Source of the DNA: Oscillospiraceae bacterium
Lineage (GTDB): Bacteria; Bacillota; Clostridia; Oscillospirales; Oscillospiraceae
Direction: 5' to 3'
Assembly: GCA_021202845.1 (NCBI GenBank)
Contig: JAJQCF010000008.1
Span: 1 to 64,000 of the forward strand
DNA: 64,000 bases
This document shows, one piece after another, positions 61,145 through 64,000 of this stretch (position 1 is its first letter; each line of letters opens with the position of its first letter). The position numbers were made by a program, and so were the translations under genes. The notes under the pieces are model-generated. The model was not told the origin of the DNA. It ran no database searches and was given only the letters and a program-made list of their open reading frames with translations.

Positions 61145-62137
61145 TCACAGCGGCAGCTTGCCGCTGCTGCCGGCGGCGGCGGGGAGGGAGAACTCCTCCG
61201 CCGCTATGCGTGTCAGCTCCAGCAGGGCGGGTTCCCACTGCTCGCGCTCCGGCGGCTTGTAGTCCTCGCCCATCGGATAGGGCTGGCCGAGAGTGTCGTA
61301 CTTCTCTGTGCCCATTTTTTTGTACGGCAGAAGCTGGTACTGCACGAGCGCCGCGCCGACCTTATCCCGCAAAAAAGCGCATATGGCGCGTATGCAGTCG
61401 GGCGAGTCGTTGTGCTCGGGCACTACCGGCGTGCGCACCACCAGCCGCGTCCCCAGCTCCGCCGCGCGGGCTATGTTTTGCAGAATGAGCGTGTTGTCCG
61501 CGCCGGTATAGCGGCGGTGCAGAGCGCTGTCCATGTGCTTTATGTCGGTTATGAGTATGTCCGTCAGCGGCAAAATGCGCTCCAAGTGCTCCGTGGGGCA
61601 GAGCAGAGCCGACTCCACGCAGGTGGATATATGCGCGCTGCGGCACGCGGCCAAAAGCTGCTCGGCAAACTCCCACTGCACCATGACCTCGCCGCCGTTC
61701 AGCGTGACGCCGCCGCCCGTCTTGAGGTAGAAGCTGCGGTCCTCCAAAATAATCTTCATCAGCTCCGGCACGGTCATTTCCTTGCCCCAGAGCTTGAGCG
61801 CGCCGGAGGGGCACGCCTCGGCACAGCGAAAGCAGCCTTGGCAGCGGCTGTCGGGCTTAACGGGCTGCAGCTCGCCGTCAATAAATTTTATCGGACTGTC
61901 GCCGCCGAGGGGGCAGGCCGCGAGGCAGTAGCCGCAGTTTTCCGCGCCGACGCACTTTTTGGGGTAGACGCCGAGCTCCTGCGCGGGCGAGATGCACTCG
62001 GGGTTGCTGCACCAGAGACAGTGCATGGGGCAGCCCTTGAAGAATATCTCCGTCCTGATGCCCGGACCGTCGTGGATTGTGTATTTTTGTATGTTCGTGA
62101 CTATTCCGCACGGCTGTCCCGCGATGTTGAAACGCAT
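61145..62137 (-). CDS. Glycyl-radical enzyme activase (radical SAM, two extra Fe-S clusters)
   Basis: The 330-residue protein has the radical-SAM motif C36-x3-C40-x2-C43 and a ferredoxin-like insert with two Cys4 sets (CVGAENCGYCLAACP; CQGCFRCAEACP), the layout of glycerol-dehydratase and CutD-type activases rather than PflA. The GGGVTLNGGE motif binds SAM. It installs the glycyl radical on its partner, encoded 34 bp upstream on the same strand. GGAGG lies 8 nt before the ATG. Confidence 0.93.
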   Translation of the reverse strand: MRFNIAGQPCGIVTNIQKYTIHDGPGIRTEIFFKGCPMHCLWCSNPECISPAQELGVYPKKCVGAENCGYCLAACPLGGDSPIKFIDGELQPVKPDSRCQGCFRCAEACPSGALKLWGKEMTVPELMKIILEDRSFYLKTGGGVTLNGGEVMVQWEFAEQLLAACRSAHISTCVESALLCPTEHLERILPLTDILITDIKHMDSALHRRYTGADNTLILQNIARAAELGTRLVVRTPVVPEHNDSPDCIRAICAFLRDKVGAALVQYQLLPYKKMGTEKYDTLGQPYPMGEDYKPPEREQWEPALLELTRIAAEEFSLPAAAGSSGKLPL

Positions 62138-62171
62138 GGCGCGTACCTCCTCAGCCAGATTGCTCGGGCGC

Positions 62172-64000
62172 TCAGTCGAACGAAAGCTCCGTGCGGCCTA
62201 TGATGTCGTTTTGCAAATCCTCGTTCAGCTCGACAAAGTAGGCGCTGTAGCCGGCCACGCGCACCAGCAGGTCGCGGTAGCTGTCGGGGTCATTCTTGGC
62301 GGCTATCAGCGTCTCCTGACTGGCCACGCTGAACTGGCTGTGCATACCCTTGCGCTGGACGTACTCGTCGAGCAGCGCGATGAAGTTGTCACGCCCCGTC
62401 TCTCCGGCCACGGTGGTGGGGGAGAATTTCCAGTTGAGCAGCGTGCCGTTCGTCGCGCGTGCGTGGTCGAGCTTGGTAACTGACTTGCAGATGGCTATGG
62501 GGCCTTTAACGTCGTGGGAGCAGCAGTGCGTGTGGACGGCGCCCATGCAGTCGGACACAGGCTCAAACGCCGTGCGCCCTTCAACGGACGCCCACTGCTT
62601 TACGCCGTGCGCCACGTTCACCGTTACGGAGTAGCACCCCGGCTGGAAGAAACCGCCATGGGCGTTCTTGCGGTGCTCGATGTGCTTGCAGTAGGTGTCC
62701 ATGCCGAACTTCGTCAGCTCGTCGGCGTAGTCGTCGTCGTTGCCGTAGTGGTGGACGTGCTCGCTGTTGACAAGCGCGTAAAGCGGCTCGTGGCCGACCC
62801 AGTTGTCCTCGACGGCGTCCAGCAATTCGCGGCCCGTGACGCTCTTTTCGTCAAATACAAGCTGCTTAATGGTGGAGAGCCCATCGCCGACAGTGCCTAT
62901 GCCTATGCCCTGCGGGCCGGTGAAGTTGTATCTTGTGCCGCCCTTGGTGACATCGACGCCGTTTTCCACGCAGCCGTCCATGAGAATGGAGAGCAGCGGC
63001 AGCGGGCGCAGCGCCTGATGTGCCATGTCCACGGCGTTGAGGTAGGTCACCATGCGGTCGCACCAGTATTCCATTTGCTTATCATAGGAATCCAAAACCT
63101 GCTCGAACGAGGTCATGTCGGCAAGGCTGCCCGTCTGCGGGCCGAGACGCTTGCCCTGCTTGCCGCACTGCTCCCAGCGCGGGCAGCTCTCGCCGCAGTG
63201 GAGGCAGCGGCCGTCGTTTATCGCCAGCTCCAGCACCTTGGCAATGTTCATGTGTCCGCAGTCGTGCCAGCCGTAGGTTTTGCCGGAAACGTCCGGCTCC
63301 ACGCAGCCCACGACCTGATAGTTCCTCGCGTCGCTGAGCGAGACGTTGGACGAGAGCATGGAGGGGATGGTCACGTCGTCGTTGAATATCTTCGGCTCGC
63401 CTGTGCCCATGCGTATGACGTTGGCGGTCTTGACCTTCAGCTCCCACGGCGTGTTGGCGTGCAGGCGGACGGCGAGCCACGGGTTGGGTATGCGCACGTG
63501 CGCGTGAGCGTCCAGCACCATGTAGGTCAGGTCGTTCGTGCCGTCGCGGCCGTTGGGGAGCAAGCCGCCCACGGTCAGCGCCGGTCCGCCTATGCCGCCG
63601 TTGCCGAATGTTTTAATCAGCACATGGTTGCGCAGCTTGTTCAAGTCCCAAATCTTGATGTAGAAGTTCTCGATAAGCTCCTGCATCTGCTCGCGCGTGG
63701 CGGTGCCGGTGAAGAGGTCGTGCTTGTAGAACGGCAGCATATACTGGTCGAAGCGGCCGTAGGAAATGGAGTGGCCGTTGCACTCGATGAGAATCATGCA
63801 GTTGGCGAGATGGACGAGCTGAATCGCCTCCCAGAAGGTGCGCGGCGGGTTTTCGGCAATCCAGTCGCAGTTTTCCGCCATTTTCAGCAGCTCCGCGCGG
63901 CGCTCCGGAGCCGCGCTCTCCGCCTTTTCGCGGGCGAGAGCGGCGTAGCGGCGGCAGTGGTTTATCGCGCCCTCGTTCGTCAGCAGCGCGGCGCGGTAGA
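62172..64000 (-). CDS. Glycyl radical enzyme, dehydratase/lyase type (N-terminus beyond window)
   Basis: The frame runs off the right edge; 609 codons are visible. The radical loop RVAGYSAYF has the Gly codon at 62250-62252. The thiyl loop reads GCVEP with Asp 14 residues after the Cys (GWHD), the arrangement seen in glycerol and propanediol dehydratases, so a C-O or related bond eliminase is likelier than pyruvate formate-lyase. The substrate is not determinable. A CLHCGESCPRWEQC insert follows the loop. The activase is encoded downstream. Confidence 0.88.
   Translation of the reverse strand, partial: YRAALLTNEGAINHCRRYAALAREKAESAAPERRAELLKMAENCDWIAENPPRTFWEAIQLVHLANCMILIECNGHSISYGRFDQYMLPFYKHDLFTGTATREQMQELIENFYIKIWDLNKLRNHVLIKTFGNGGIGGPALTVGGLLPNGRDGTNDLTYMVLDAHAHVRIPNPWLAVRLHANTPWELKVKTANVIRMGTGEPKIFNDDVTIPSMLSSNVSLSDARNYQVVGCVEPDVSGKTYGWHDCGHMNIAKVLELAINDGRCLHCGESCPRWEQCGKQGKRLGPQTGSLADMTSFEQVLDSYDKQMEYWCDRMVTYLNAVDMAHQALRPLPLLSILMDGCVENGVDVTKGGTRYNFTGPQGIGIGTVGDGLSTIKQLVFDEKSVTGRELLDAVEDNWVGHEPLYALVNSEHVHHYGNDDDYADELTKFGMDTYCKHIEHRKNAHGGFFQPGCYSVTVNVAHGVKQWASVEGRTAFEPVSDCMGAVHTHCCSHDVKGPIAICKSVTKLDHARATNGTLLNWKFSPTTVAGETGRDNFIALLDEYVQRKGMHSQFSVASQETLIAAKNDPDSYRDLLVRVAGYSAYFVELNEDLQNDIIGRTELSFD

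Overview
The window looks like a chromosomal segment of a GC-rich anaerobic Clostridia (Firmicutes) bacterium, most like gut Oscillospirales. Evidence is the large Firmicutes-type SRP RNA in front of dnaX, the PadR, DnaD/DnaI-like, BofC-like and DUF1292 proteins, a maf-mreC-mreD cluster, a tandem glycine riboswitch, an archaeal-type prolyl-tRNA synthetase, a glycyl radical enzyme with its activase, and near-universal AGGAGG ribosome binding sites with TTGACA-N17-TATAAT promoters. No rRNA, CRISPR array or complete prophage is visible.

Layout. 1-7.5 kb is accessory. A secreted GH20-like glycosidase (cut by the window start) is read from a promoter that lies between two 17-bp inverted repeats next to a tyrosine recombinase, so it is probably switched on and off by DNA inversion. 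Beside it are a type I toxin-antitoxin locus (31-codon membrane peptide, antisense RNA), a decayed second copy, an orphan small RNA, two small DNA-binding-type genes, and a frameshifted phage/ICE-type integrase abutting a tRNA-Thr/tRNA-Asp pair. 7.6-12.5 kb holds a small membrane operon, the TrkAH potassium system and an exported stalk protein of mixed base composition. 12.7-23.6 kb is core: tRNA-Pro, asnS, SRP RNA, dnaX, ybaB, gpsA, miaB, mutS and a CPBP protease.

23.6-31.3 kb has two RelBE-type modules (one with a frameshifted toxin, one intact with a clear operator), a short-chain dehydrogenase, an HD hydrolase, a CbbX/SpoVK-like AAA+ ATPase, a class A penicillin-binding protein and two small Firmicutes proteins. 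31.3-32.2 kb has a 6S-like RNA, tRNA-Thr(CGT) and an orphan VbhA-type Fic antitoxin. 32.2-38.8 kb holds two minus-strand operons: methylthioribose-phosphate isomerase plus class II aldolase (a probable 5'-deoxynucleoside salvage shunt) behind two membrane proteins, and proS/UPF0210/ACT/YfbR. 39-48 kb has an AT-rich RhuM gene, helicase-loader genes, a U32 protease-like RNA hydroxylation protein, maf-mreC-mreD and ychF.

48-52.5 kb is an ABC exporter-lipoprotein operon diverging from its probable PadR regulator, with both -35 boxes inside one inverted repeat. 53.4-61.1 kb is a complete riboswitch-controlled glycine cleavage operon (gcvT, gcvH, gcvPA, gcvPB, lplA, lpdA, MBL hydrolase), supplying lipoylation and reoxidation of the H protein. 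The window ends in a glycyl radical enzyme and its radical-SAM activase.

The most interesting candidates are the invertible promoter with its recombinase, the type I toxin-antitoxin locus, the orphan VbhA antitoxin, the AUC-initiated DUF1700-like gene, the shared operator/terminator palindrome at the second RelBE module, and the Cys4 motif in the glycyl radical enzyme.
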